A stretch of 64,000 bases of DNA from Gossypium raimondii (Eukaryota > Streptophyta > Magnoliopsida > Malvales > Malvaceae): the NCBI RefSeq assembly GCF_025698545.1, contig NC_068570.1:56191924-56255923 (forward strand). The letters are read 5' to 3'. The translations under genes were made by a program, and so were the position numbers. Shown one piece after another: positions 24,128 through 36,199 of the stretch (its first letter is position 1; each line of letters begins with the position of its first letter). Below the pieces are notes generated by a model. It was not told the DNA's origin, searched no databases, and worked only from the letters and a program-made list of their open reading frames with translations.

Positions 24128-27020
24128 TGTAACACCCCTTACCCGAGACCGTTGTCGGAGTCAAGCACGAGACGTTACATGACTTAACTTACTAGTTCGG
24201 AGCATAAAAATTTGCTTTTAAAATTAATTCACTCAGGTTCATTCAATATGTACCTAAAAAGAGCCCTCGAAACCCTAAAACATGTAACAAAAACGGTTTT
24301 GGTCCAAACTGGGAACATTAAAATTTTTTCGAATACTTAAACAAATCAAAATAATTTATTTCACTGTTCACAATAAAACTGTCCACACGTGCGATAGTCA
24401 CTAATTTAATTATAAATCGAGCTACGAAACTCAAATTTTAGATCCGTAAATTTTCCCTGAAACTAGACTCATATATCTTATTATCATAAAATTTCCAGAA
24501 TTTTTAGGTTAGCCAAACAGTACAGTTTATTCGTTAAATTCTCCCCTATTTCACTATCTGATGGTTCTGACCCCTATTCACTAAAAATAATTTATCTCAT
24601 TGTACAGGCTTCATATAGTTCTTCCGCTTGTTTATATTGAAAATAGATTCACTAAAAAGTCTGTACATATGAATTATAACTCATAATTATTTCTGTACAA
24701 TTTTTAATGATTTTCTAAATTCAGAACAGGGGACTTCAAAAATAATTCTGACCCTGTCTCACTAAAATTCAAATATCTCATAATATAAAATTCATTTGCC
24801 TACATCGTTTCTTTCATGTTAAAATAGACTCGATAAGATTTAATTATATATCACATTCACTCTCTAATTCCATTTCTACTATCCTTGGTGATTTTTCAAA
24901 ATCACATCATATGTTGTTGCCCAAAAACTGTTCCATTGGAAATACTTACTCTGCTATAATTTCTTTGTATTAACTATCATTTAAGCATACATAACACCAA
25001 AACATGTTCTTAAATAGCCATTTCAATAGCTAATCATCATTGAGTATTTTCATGCCATTCATTGGCCATATCATAAGGATACATACAAAATGACTAAGTC
25101 CCTATACATACTATAATTTTACACGTTTCGAATCATAAAATACCAAAATATTGGTCTATTGATAGTGTGAGACGATCTCCGACGTCCTTACGATTCCCGA
25201 ATTGGCTTGGCGGTACTATAAAAATAAGGAAAATAAAGGAAGTAAGTATAAAGCTTAGTAAGTTTACAAGCAAATAAATAATAACATTTATCATAAATAA
25301 TTGTACTCATAAGTTATCATCAAGTATCATGATCTTTACTTTCTTCTTTACTTACTCTCTTACTTGTTTACTTACTTGCTTTATTATATAACTCATGATT
25401 ATAACTTACTCCTCCCTTGCTGAAATATTTTTCTCAACTGATATTCTTAACCCTTATAACTCACCTGAATCTATTTATTATGCTTTTACTTGAACTTGCA
25501 TGTAACATAGTCTATTTACTTGCCTGTTGAACCACTTAGAATACTAAGGATACTCGGGTCTCCTGTCTGATAATAACATGCCAAAGCCATGTCCCAAACA
25601 TGGTTTTACATGGGATGTTTCCTGTACTATCAATGCCATATCTCAGATATGGTCTTACATGAGAGTTCTCATATCAGTGCCTATGCCATGTCCCAGACAT
25701 GGTCTTACCGGGGGCCTCTCATCTCGGCGCCAATGCCATATCCCAGACATGGTCTTACATGGGACCTCTCATAATCTCAATAATGCCAATTCCATGTCCC
25801 AGACATGGTCTTACATGGGATCTCATCCCCTTAATGTCATGACATTTGTATCCGATACATTCCTAATGTTTCAACGAGACTTTTTAACATTGATTCTCTA
25901 TCATCTCATACTTGTCAACATTAAATAATTTCATGAAATAACTGCATAATTGCTGGAAAATAAAAACAATAATAATTATTATTGAAATATTGCATTTATT
26001 TACCGTAAACTTACCTCGATACAAAATACGATCAAATCCAGGAACTTAGTCCTCAACCTTTTTCTTTCCCCGGTCTAACTCTAAATTTTGTTCCTCTTGA
26101 TTTATAATAGAAAATTTAGTTTATTTAATACTCACATTCATCAAAACATTCATTGACTTGAACTTTGGCAAAATTATAATTTTACCCTTAAACTTTTACA
26201 TATTTACACTTTTCCCCCAAAGCTCGGAAATTAAACTTCATCCCTTATTCTTATGTTTTATGATATGCTGAACATCTTTCCCCTATAAGGAAACATCAAA
26301 TTCCCACTCTAACATTTACTTATGAACATTAGGTATTTTTACCGATTATGTCGTTTTACTCATTTTCACTTAAAATCACCTAGCAAAAATTGTTTAACAT
26401 AATTTCAAACTTCACCATAAAACATCAAAATAAACACATTTCACCTATAGGTATTTTTCCAAATATGAACCCTAACATGAATTAATGGTAAAATAAGCTA
26501 AATCGAGCTACGAGGACTCCAAAAACGTAAAAAAAATTAAAAACGGGGCTTGGATGTACTTGCTATGAGCTTGAGAAAGTGAAGAAACCCTAGCTATGGT
26601 GTCCTTGAAGTTTCGCCCTTATGGAAGAAGATGAGCACATTTTTCCATCTTTTCCCCTTTTTAATTCTTTTTATTACCAAATGACTAAAATACCCTTCAT
26701 TAAAACTTTAGTTATTTTTATCTATGCATGCCCATTTTTGCCCATAAAAATCTAATGGTCTAATTACCATTTAAAGACCTCTACTTCAATTATGCACTTC
26801 AATTAAATCATTTGTCATCTAAAACTCATATTTACCCACTTTTGCAATTAAACCCTAATATGCAATTCAAACATGCAATCGCTGAAATTTCTTATCGGTA
26901 TGCTAACACATGCATCCAATCAATCGGTAAATCATAAAAATTAATGACAATAACTTTTTTATCTCGGATTTGTGGTTTCGCAACCACTGTTCCTTTTAGG
27001 CCCTATTTCAGAATGTTACA
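24128..27020. mobile_element. Solo LTR 4, copy A (2893 bp), flanked by TCAACA
   Basis: Starts TGTAACACCCC, ends AATGTTACA, with TCAACA directly repeated at 24122-24127 and 27021-27026. Copy B carries the same insertion at the same site (56563-62994), there interrupted by another LTR. It shares blocks with solo LTRs 1, 2 and 6, including ACTAGACTCATATATCTT and a TTACCGATTATGTCGTTTTA block near the 3' end. No coding sequence. Confidence 0.85.
25578..25830. repeat. Tandem array of CCATGTC...GACATGG inverted repeats in solo LTR 4, copy A
   Basis: Five units of about 50-56 bp, each centred on CCATGTCCCAGACATGG or the variant CCATATC...GATATGG, followed by TCTTACATGGGA and CTCTCAT. The 17-bp core is a near-perfect hairpin. 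The open frames 25578-25928 and 25589-25774 arise from the repeat and are not genes. Confidence 0.85.
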
Positions 27021-28475
27021 TCAACATCTCAAATAAGTCACTTCGGCATATACCTTACTTGCTACAATTACATCAAGTAAAACATATAAGCATAAAAATT
27101 CCTTTTGGCATGAATGCATCATTAAGTAAAACAATCAATGTACTTATCTAATTTGTACATAAAAGAAAAGAACAATTTTTCCTTTTAATTTAATTGTCTT
27201 TTCGATCATGAAATTCGTGTTTTTTAATTGATATGTTTTCGAATCAACTTCTTTAAGTATATCGACGCTTGATGCATTAAATTTTTTAACTATGATATAA
27301 AAGTACAAAAATAATATAAAAACATATTATAAATGAAATAAAATATATAAATTATTAAAATTTCCAAAAAATTAATAATTATTAAAATAACAAAAGTATA
27401 TGTAAATTACAAAAAAATAAAATTATGAAATTATGAAAATATTTAAAATATAGAAAATTATTTAAATTGTTAATAAAATTTACAAAATATTATAAAAAGC
27501 ATAAAATTGTTAACAAAATATTTAAAATATTAAGTTTGTATCATAAATAATGACACTTTTTTTTTACTATTTTTCAAGTTTGTTTTATTATTCATGTTCT
27601 AGGTTTGTGACTGCCTCTCTCAATAATATTGTCTTGAAGGTTCAAATCTACGTTCTTAGCTTAAGAATGCAATGTGTATTATCAATGCAATGCAATTGTT
27701 TTTGGCTTATCGATTTAATTGGTTTCCAATTAAATTCTTGCCGTTAATAAAAAAATCAATTAAATATTTTCTTCTTTAATCATATTAATAGTTAAACTCA
27801 ATTGATGGACCAATTAGATATATAAGAATATATAGATAACAATTTGGTATGATTGTGGACTGTTGTCCATGTATTCATGGCATAATGAAGACCCATCCAA
27901 ATAAATTGCCTAATTTGCAAGAAAAGAACAAAATTACAGATTACTAAAGAAAGCAAAGAATTATTCTTGTAGAAATGCTTTACTTTGTTCAGACTTTTTA
28001 TGACATATAAACTTTACTTTTAATTTAATTACCTTTTCTTTTAAGAAATTTATGTTTTCGGATTAAATTCTTTAAGTATAACATATGGTAAAAATTAAGG
28101 CTAAAGGGTCTTTAAAGTTCTGAAGTTTTTCCAAAAAAAAAAACTAATTAAGCCCTTATATATATATTTGCATCCAATTGAGCTATTGAACTTTAAAATA
28201 TTTAAATTGTTTGAGTATAACATATGCATTGTAATTTTTTAACTATGATGTAAAAATTAAGGCTAAAGAGTCTTTATTAAATATGAATTGAATTCAATGG
28301 CTTCAGGTTGATGCTTGAAAGGATCTTAACCATTGTTTTCTTTATTTACTTGCTAGGACTTTCTAGGCAACTATTTTTCAATCATTCCTTTATTCTTTGT
28401 TTTATTCATCGTCTGCCTTTCATTCATTGCTATCATCTCCTTCATATTTTTCATTTCTCACAAACACACTAATTA
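27021..28475. other. Intergenic region upstream of the DC1 gene
   Basis: AT-rich, and collinear with 62995-64000 up to about 28030. It contains another copy of the CCTACGTTCTT unit (27570-27690) and the AGATATATAAGAATATATA landmark (27817). From about 28340 the sequence becomes pyrimidine-rich (CATTCATTGCTATCATCTCC), as expected of a 5' untranslated leader before the ATG at 28476. I see no certain TATA box. Confidence 0.45.
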
Positions 28476-30555
28476 ATGGAGATGAAGAACGAGAATGAAA
28501 GTGTGAGTGTGAGTAAGAATGAGAGTGTGAGCGAGAATGAGAATGAGAGTCATGACAAGTCGGTGCAACAGATTCAACATCCTTTTCATAAGGAACATCC
28601 CTTGGTGTTAGTGGCAGAGCAAAGCAATGAAGGTCTCAAAGCTTACTGCGATGGATGTGGGGAACTGCTTTCAGGTCCATGCTTCACTTGTTTTCATTGC
28701 AATTATCACCTTCACAAGCAATGTGCAGAGGCACCCCTTGAAATTCCTAATCACCGTCTCCATCCCAAGCACTCATACGCAGGATTTTTTCTTCGACAAA
28801 AGCCATGCCTTTATGATGACCTGGTATATGGTTGTGCATTATGCAAGGAAAAACGTAACATGTTTTTTTATGAATGTAATGATTGTTTTTTTTCATTGAC
28901 ATTAAATGTGCTCAATTATCTTCTTCATTTAAGTTTAGCCAACCATCCAAACATGACATCCACCAACATCCATTAACCTTCATAGAAAGTCCCACGATCA
29001 TAGATGTACTCAAAAGATTTAACTGCTTCTGTGTCATGAACCAATGATAGATGCTATATATCTTTGTCCTGACTGTCCATTCATCATTCACAAGAAATGC
29101 CTTAATGAATTACCCACTGAAATTGATCACCTTACACATCGCTTACACCGTCTTATTCTTAACCGTAGTGATAGTGATTACTTGTGCAACCTATGCCAAA
29201 AGCAACATTCTGGACCTTTTTATGGTTGTTCTCTTTGCCATTTCAACATCAATGTCGAATGTGCTTGGCCGAGGTCTACTGTTGAAGATAAAACTCATCA
29301 TCAGCATCCATTCACCATACTTAGGAGACAAGATTCATTCATTTGTGATGCATGTGGCACTGAAGGAAATTATATTTCATATATATGTTCAACATGTAGC
29401 CTCATGGTCCATAAGGATTGCACTTCACTCCCACTCATCATCAAATTTTCTCGACATGATCACTGCATTTTTCACAAATATTTTCTTAAAGGTCTTACAA
29501 GGCAAGATTGCAAGATTTGTTTCAAAGAAGTGAGACTAGATTGTGGGAGTTACTCTTGTGGGAAGCTAGGTTGCAATTACGTTGTCCATGTGAATTGTGT
29601 TTTAGAGGAGGAATGGTTGTACGAGGTAATGGAGGAAGAAAAGCAATGTGAGGAGCTTGAAAAAAAATCTATGCAGTCTTCAATCATTCGTGTTATTGAG
29701 GTGAATGAAGCTGGGGAAGCTATAAAGATTCAACATTTGAGTCATCAACATTGCTTGGTGTTAGCAAACAAGATAGAGGAGGACATTGATAGAAAATGTG
29801 ATGGGTGTATGCTACCTATCTCAAATATTTTCTATTATTGTTTAGAATGTCCCTTTTTTCTTCATAAAACCTGTGCTGAATTGCCAAGAATCAAGCAACA
29901 TTGGTTTCATCAAAGCAATTCCACCCTCTATTTCGACTGCTTCAAGAAATGTGACTTTTGCAATCAACGTTGTAGTGGTTTCTTTTACAAAATTGGAGAA
30001 GGTTGGGACATGTGCTTAAGGTGTGCCAAAGTTTCTGATATCATTGAATGTAAAGGACACCAACACTTTCTCTTTTTTGATTTCAAATACAAGGAGAAAT
30101 GTAATGGTTGTGGCGAGACGAATCGGTATGGTGCATTCAGATGTGGAAAGTGCAGATTTGCTTTGGATTTTGGATGCTTAACATTACCACATTCAGCTCT
30201 TCACAAAATTGATGAACACAAGCTAAAGCTTACTTATCATGATGATAAGGAGCAAAGTTATTGTGATATTTGTGAGAAATATAGAGATCCAAGCCTTTGG
30301 CATTATTCTTGTTCAATCTGTGATACTTCTGCTCATATCAAATGTGTTCTTGGACACTTTCCATTTCTCAAAGATGGGGTCACATTTATTTATTATCACA
30401 AGCATCATCATGATCTTAAATTTTTTAGGAAGGTCAAGGGCTACCCTGAATGCTCTTATTGTGGTAAGCTTTGCCAAGAAGAAATTCTTAAGTGTGAAAA
30501 GTCTACATGCAACTATATTATCCACAACAAATACAAATGTCGTTGGCGTTACTAA
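28476..30555 (+). CDS. DC1-domain (Cys/His-rich C1) protein, frame interrupted twice
   Basis: A large plant DC1 protein with about eleven zinc-binding modules of the H-x-H/L...C-x2-C...C-x2-C...H-x2-C type, e.g. YCDGCGELLSGPCFTCFHC, YLCPDCPFIIHKKC, FICDACGTEGNYISYICSTC, CNGCGETNRYGAFRCGKC and YPECSYCGKLCQEEILKC. The first ~30 residues are a charged NES-repeat tail. DC1 proteins bind zinc and are tied to stress and signalling responses; this one's role is unknown. Two apparent one-base losses break the frame: after NDCFFSL near 28890-28905, beside a T8 run, and at NCF(W)CHEPM near 29022-29027. Between them the third frame reads a normal DC1 module (DIKCAQLSSSF...HQHPLTF). The start ATGGAG has G at +4, and the gene ends at TAA after KCRWRY. 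It may be a recent pseudogene, or intact if the indels are assembly errors. Confidence 0.7.
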
Positions 30556-30960
30556 GCGTAAAGCTTTGTGGTAAGTACTCTAAATGATTAAAAAATTATT
30601 TTTCAATCACCAATGTTGTTGATTGCTATTATTTCATGATTTTGTTTTCATTATCAACATCAGTTCTAATTGTGTTTATGGTTGTAGATGTGATTTATTC
30701 AAATGAAAAGCACCAAAGGATTTATTTGATCAAAGGAGTTCACAAAGAATTTGGCATTTCATTCTTCTTTGATGAAAGGATGCTCGAATTCTAAGTGTGA
30801 TTTGGTTTCATTGTTACTTTGTTGAAGATCGATTTGGGTTTGTATGATTTGATTTCAATATTACTTTGAGATTCATCTATGATTTGTTTGGGTTTGTAAG
30901 ATTTAAATTATTTCTTATTTAAATTATCTTAATTAATTTAATTATTCTCACCAGTATTGA
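30556..30960 (+). other. DC1 3' untranslated region with intron
   Basis: A GTGGTAAGT donor lies about 15 bases after the stop. A GTTGTAG acceptor lies near 30687, followed by exon sequence conserved with 4215-4330. The conservation of both splice sites in two copies supports a spliced 3' UTR. Confidence 0.45.
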
Positions 30961-32232
30961 TTTATGAGTTTTAGAAGCCACCAATTTCTGGAATGGACTT
31001 CCTACTTTTCAGCTTGGGTTGTGGAACCCATAATTTAAACACACACAATAATCCATAATTCTAAAAAAAAAAAATAAAGACATTTTTTATTGAAATTAGA
31101 GAATATATTTTCTTTCTCAATTTTAAGCTGAAAATGGCTCAAAAGTGTACATAAAAGAGATGAGAAGAATCTTGTTTCACTTGGTAATTTAAATGAATAT
31201 AAATACCAAACTTTATTAATTTATCATTTCTTAAGCCTGGGTTTAAAAAGAATAAAAATAAAGTGGTATTTCGGAAAATAAAAAATAGTACCAGGGTTTA
31301 AGCCCGGTGTGAATTTCTCGCCCTTTAAATTTTTGGTTAAATTCTGTTATTAGTCCTTGTACTTTGTAAAAATAATGACTTTAGTATCTATACTTTAATT
31401 TCATCAATTTTAATCCTTGACTTTTGAATTGTGAAATTGCGTAAACTACCTAGTAGTTATCCAACAATTAGTATTTTTTGGTCATATAACTTGAAAAAGC
31501 TACAACATAGTCACCTAATTATTTCTTTTTTATCACGTAATTATGAAAAGTTACAAAATGATCATCAATCTATTCAAATTTGGTTAATTTTTGTCTTTGA
31601 TATTTTGACTCGTGGCAGCTTTTAAAATTAACATAATAGTAATTTAATCGTAAATATTTATACATTGGGTCAATTTAGTCTTCATTTTAAAAAAAAATAA
31701 CCTTCAAAGATTTACTTATTGTGTAATTTAGCCTTCTTCTTCTTTCGTTTTTTTACAGTTTTTCTTTTCTTTATTACCCTTTAACCTAAAAAATAAATTT
31801 ATCAACTAAATTTGATTGGAAAATACAAAAATAGAAACACCCAAAAGTGAAAGATAATAGTTTTCGCTTTTCTCAATTTTTAAAATTAATCTTCAATATA
31901 AAAAAAACAACTATAGAAAAAGGATAAAATTACACAATGAGTAAACGTCGAGCATTAAATTCTTCGAAACAAGACTAAATTAACTTAATTTATAAATATT
32001 GAGAGTTAAAGTTGTTATGTCAATTTTAAAAGATGCCACAGGTAACTTGTTGGTGATAAAAAAGTAATTTACTAATAGTTGAGTAATTATTTTATAAATT
32101 TTTATAATTAAGTGACAAAAAAAAATCTACTAATAATTGGATGACTACTTTGGGCGAAAACTATTATATTGAAGATCTACTCTCGCTGAAATGAGGTTAT
32201 AGTTTAAGATTTAATCTAATTTTCTTTCGCAG
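30961..32232. other. Intergenic or intronic sequence before the orphan exon
   Basis: Low-complexity AT-rich sequence with a common plant repeat phrase near 31350 (TTAGTCCTTGTACTTTG). A short segment near 31000 echoes 7190 and 4490. Immediately before 32233 it becomes pyrimidine-rich and ends TTTCGCAG, a good splice acceptor. Confidence 0.5.
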
Positions 32233-32613
32233 AATGAGCTTGAATATGGAGGAGATGAGCCACCGATGTCCCCTAGGCTGCCGCTGCAACACCCACATTC
32301 CCAGGCTCCAACGCAGTCGAACAATTTAGGTGCCCCTGTTCTGTCCAATCCATTGTCATCTGTAAATGTTGGGCAGGGAGTTCGGCCTGGTGATAACCAA
32401 GTTAAGAACTCTGTTTTCTCGAATGCCCTCTCAAGCCCAGTTTGCCGGAGCCTTCAGCCCTACCACTTGGCGCAGGGCAGCTACAATTCAAACATCATTT
32501 TATCTTCAGTAAACGGACATCGGAATAACGAGAGCAACTATTGTCACCAACAAAATAGGGAAGCCAATTCCCCCAGCTCTAATGACTGTATGGACATGCA
32601 TGCCGATGATTAG
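32233..32613 (+). pseudogene. Orphan C-terminal exon of an unidentified plant protein
   Basis: After the acceptor TTTCGCAG an open frame runs NELEYGGDEPPMSPRLPLQ to MDMHADD and a TAG, about 126 codons. It is rich in Pro, Ser, Asn and Gln and looks like the disordered C-terminal tail of a nuclear or regulatory protein. Repeats of the SNPLSS/SNALSSPV type are visible. I cannot name the family. No upstream exon is recognisable within several kilobases, so it is either a transposed last exon or the end of a gene with a very long intron. The frame is intact, which is unusual for this window. Confidence 0.4.
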
Positions 32614-32619
32614 ATTTGT

Positions 32620-34330
32620 TTGGTCTTTAAGCATTTGTCTTTCTTGTGGTAAAATTTTAATGCGTTGTTAGAATTCATTATAGTGCAAAATTCATTGATG
32701 GTGGTGGTAAGTTGTCATCCAATATTTGGAAAAACATAGCATGAGGTAGATGCTTGACGTTTAAATTTCTTTTCTATGAAAATACGCAGAAAGAGATGTT
32801 TGTTTCATTGCAAAGAGCAAACCTGGTTGGAAATTTAAGATGGCTAGCAAAGCTTTTAAACTGGACGTTAAATATAAATTTAACAACAAAATGCAAAGCC
32901 CAAATCAGAAGTCAAAACAAATCAATAAATTAGTTGGGCCGGGGGTGGGATAAAATAATTATTTTTATTTTTCAAAAATGAATTTTGGAAGTCTTTTTGA
33001 AATATGAGTTTTAATTTTTATTTATTTATTAAGTTACATAATTTGTATCCCTGGTAATTAAGTTAATTTTAGTGTATTTTTTTCAATTTAGCAATTAGAT
33101 CTAAATTTGGATTCCGTCAAGATTCGTTGATGTAACCAATGTTCTTGGAACATGAGTGGATTGTTCAGTCGAATCGATTGGATCAAGAACTGATCAATAT
33201 ATTGGTCCAAACAAAGAGGTTGAACAAATTGAATGGGAAACTACTCGAAACTAGTAAAAAAAAAAAGGGGACAGAAATAGTAGTTGATTAGATTGAACTG
33301 GTTTAAGATTTTTTTTATTTCCAATGTAGAGTTGTAATGTTTTGGGATAAGTTTATCATTTAATAAAAAACATGAATGTGGTAGAGAGTTGACTACATTT
33401 CGTGATCCATAGTCTATCATTTTAGAGAATACTCGTGACAAGATGGTTAATCACTGTTGTGACGTTTATGATGGATATCTTAATTTCTTTAAATAATTTT
33501 AACAAAATATGAAAATTTCTATTTTTTATAAAATAATTAGTTTTTAAATATGCTAGGTATCCGATTCATGGACATGTCTAGTTAGCATATAAAAATATTG
33601 TTAGGACAATATGTAGTTTTTAAAAGACAGATCGTTTTTGAAAAAAGGTGATCAGTTTTTTTTTAGAGTGGATAATTATTTTATAAATATACCTCATATA
33701 ACAAACATAAATAATATGAGTTTACTGTTATTTATTTTATGAAATACCAAATTTATAGCACTAAAATATATAAAATTGCTTGAAAACCTAATATAAAATT
33801 TATAGTACTATGTGTATTCTGTTTTGTTTTGTTTTAAATAGGTTGGAAATAAAGTTTTAATTTTAAATTACATCATCCAATAAGAATTCGACAAAAGGAA
33901 ATAAGGGTTTTTCTTCTTGTCACGTGGGATTTTGGATAGAAAATCTTATTGCTATTATGTATTGTCTTTAATTGCTCGAAATTACTAGGAATTATGTTGT
34001 TTTAATTTTTTAGAGAGATTAATTTTCTCATATTTGAAATTGAGAACAACTGAAAAAGGTATTTTATCAAATATTAAACACCTTTTTTAGAAATACGTAC
34101 CAATAAAATAATATCATTAAATTAAAAAATAAAATATTGTTATACATTTAGCTATATCTAATATTTTCTCTAATTTAATTTAACTTTAATTAAATTACTT
34201 AAAATAATTATTTTTAAATTATAAACCAACATCTTTTATTCTTTTACAATTTTAATCAATTTTTTCCATAAGTTAATATTTTTATTTTGTGCAATCAATT
34301 TTTTTTAAAAAATAGTAATTTTTGTATAAT
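32620..34330. other. Intergenic with repeat module (33325-33540)
   Basis: A third copy of the module at 3040-3260 lies at 33325-33540. The remainder is AT-rich with no supported gene. Confidence 0.6.
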
Positions 34331-34635
34331 TTTTCCCATGTCATCGACACGTAATTTTGGCAATTATTTTACTTTGAACCTTGAACTCGAACCTTGAATC
34401 TTAAACTTTCAACCTTAAACCTCAGACTCTAAAATTTAGGGTTTGGAGTTTATGTTCCAGGATTCAAGATTACAAGTTACGAGTTCGAAGATCAGGGTTT
34501 AAGGGTTTGAGATTACGTGTTTGAGTTTAAGGGTTGGGATTCTAAGTCTTAGATTTAAGGTTCAAGATTCTAGATTTAGGTTTTAGAGTAAAAAAATTAC
34601 CAAAATTATGTGTAACGACATGGAAAAAAATTATT
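34331..34635. mobile_element. Fold-back element with degenerate telomere-like motifs
   Basis: Outer arms of ~45 bases are inverted copies: ATTTTTCCCATGTC plus ACGTAATTTTGGCAATT on the left, and AATTACCAAAATTATGTGT plus GACATGGAAAAAAAT on the right. Inside, the left arm carries CCTTGAA/CTTAAAC words and the right arm GGGTTTAAGGGTTTGAG, GAGTTTAAGGGTTGGG and TTTAGGTTTTAG words. The strand bias switches at about 34435. The structure could be a palindromic MITE. No clear target duplication was found. Confidence 0.55.
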
Positions 34636-34926
34636 AAAATGTTATTAAATAACTGGAAAGGAACCATAAATAATATAACGGGGATGGTGCATAAAATAAT
34701 TTCTCTAAGGATGGTATTTAAAATTTGATGATGTGATCATACCATTTTTGGGCAAGAACTGAACTAGAAAGCTTTCGCGACATCCTAAAAGTCAACGTTT
34801 TAGTCCCTCTCAACTAACTAACGAGATGCTTTTGCAACATGTAATTAATGAAAATTGGAATATAATCAGTAGTTGATGAATAGAAATCCCCTGCCCCCAA
34901 ATTGTTTCTTAATTTTATTACATTCT

Positions 34927-36199
34927 TAACCCATTTGTTTGATATTAGGAGTCCAACGAGGATTGAGCACGCCCAACAAAGAACACAACTCAGATATCTC
35001 TTCCTTGATCATGAACATGAAAGGATGATCCGCTACAAAGCTTGGATTTGGATACACCGCTGCGTCATTGTTCGATTATAATCTGCAGCTAGCAAGCAGC
35101 TTCGGTTCTTTCCTCGTTCACTTCAATGAAACATTTGTGAAACATCTTCCTCACAAATAGAGGTTCAGTAACCAAATCTACCATTTCAGTAATCTCTGCT
35201 TTACTTCTATTAAAAGGTAGGTCTAGTCCCATTTTGATCATCGCCTCCAATGCTTCAAACTCGAACTCGAACTTGAATCTCGGAACCCAGAAGTCGGAAA
35301 TTTTCTGGTTGACAAGATCGAATCGCTTGTTGAAGTATTCAGGTTGGACTTGAACATTTGTAGCAAGTTCTTCAAGCCATCTTTTGCATCTGGTAGAAAG
35401 AAATGCATGGCGAATTTTCTAGTGGGTTGACTAGTTTTGTAAGGGAGTTTGAGGATTTTAAAATCCTCAAACTTGTTGTAAAGATAACGCTCAAATCTAT
35501 TGCTAGTCATGAAAGGAACATGAACTTTTTCACCATCTAAGAGGTGAAAGACCCTTTGTTTAGTTTTTGATGTATCAAATAGTTGAGCCCATGTTCCTTT
35601 GAAGTAAAGTGCATTTGCAAGTATCAAAGTCGATATTCATTTTAACCTTCAAGGCCTCGGTGTGAGAAGGTTCCCGATGAGCCCTCTTGTTGCGCCTCAT
35701 TACGCATTTACTTCACTACAACCTGTTTAGCCTTCATTGTCCAAGTATCAAATTAATAAACGATAATTAATGTGAATATACATAAAATATAAGAAAAACA
35801 AAAGGAAATTTTACTTTATTGGCAAAGTCAACTTCTTTGGCAATGGCATGGTAGACACCTTCTACAATCTCTTGGAAAGAAGGTTTCAGCTTTAAGCTTT
35901 GAGCAACCCAAGCCGCATTAACAAAGGACAAGTCTAGTTCACCAATGGAAACCCCATTGCTTTCATTGAATGGTGATGCCAGATCAATCATTTGGGAAGC
36001 TAGTGAATTGATATCTTCGAGGCTTTTGGATCCTAAACAGTGGAATAGCTGCTCTAAAGTACGTCCCTTCGATCCAACTGCAATCAAGCTCAACAAAAGA
36101 TGGAATGAAAATGGTGAGATCACTGTGTTTGATCCATTTTCAACACCCTTTTCTTGAAGAATGTTATTAGCCAACAGCAGACAGAAATAGGTGTTGAAA
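34927..36199 (-). pseudogene. Serpin pseudogene, main part (exon 2 and most of exon 1)
   Basis: A plant serpin (serine/cysteine protease inhibitor fold) on the minus strand. Exon 1 (35815-36199, continued at 41162-41198) encodes NTVISPFSFHLLLSLIAVGS and ends AATAAA before a GT donor. Exon 2 (about 34927-35722) encodes LILANALYFKGTW, VPFMTSNRF, KLPYKTS, FAMHFFLPDAKDGL, FIEVNEERTEAA and VADHPFMFMIKEEIS. The frame is broken several times: at the start of exon 2, before LILANALYF, near 35365 after DGLKNL, and within the reactive centre loop, where EAA is followed by a stop and a shift. The loop hinge has Arg where Gly is usual. A Copia insertion at 36200 separates the start codon from the rest. 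The length would otherwise suit a ~390-residue serpin. Confidence 0.85.

Larger units (their letters stand above)
13640..28030. repeat. Segmental duplication, copy A
   Basis: It is collinear with 49340-64000 on the same strand. Without the private solo LTR (13845-17189 plus one TSD) copy A is about 11.04 kb. Without its own private LTR copy B is about 11.13 kb. Similarity is high throughout by eye. It includes shared LTRs at 17677, 19620-21090, 22491 and 24128 and an exportin-like exon at 21203. Copy A continues into the DC1 gene at 28476, whereas copy B reaches the window end first. Confidence 0.9.

Noticed and set aside
25578..25928. 116-codon open frame on the plus strand
   Set aside because: Generated by a tandem repeat of hairpin units inside an LTR; repetitive translation and no family resemblance.
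29051..29533. Long plus-strand frames within the DC1 gene (also 28627-28899 and 30239-30574)
   Set aside because: Out-of-frame shadows of the Cys/His-rich reading frame.
34375..34595. True telomere or chromosome end
   Set aside because: The GGGTTTA-like words are degenerate, reversed in the middle and flanked by ordinary sequence on both sides.
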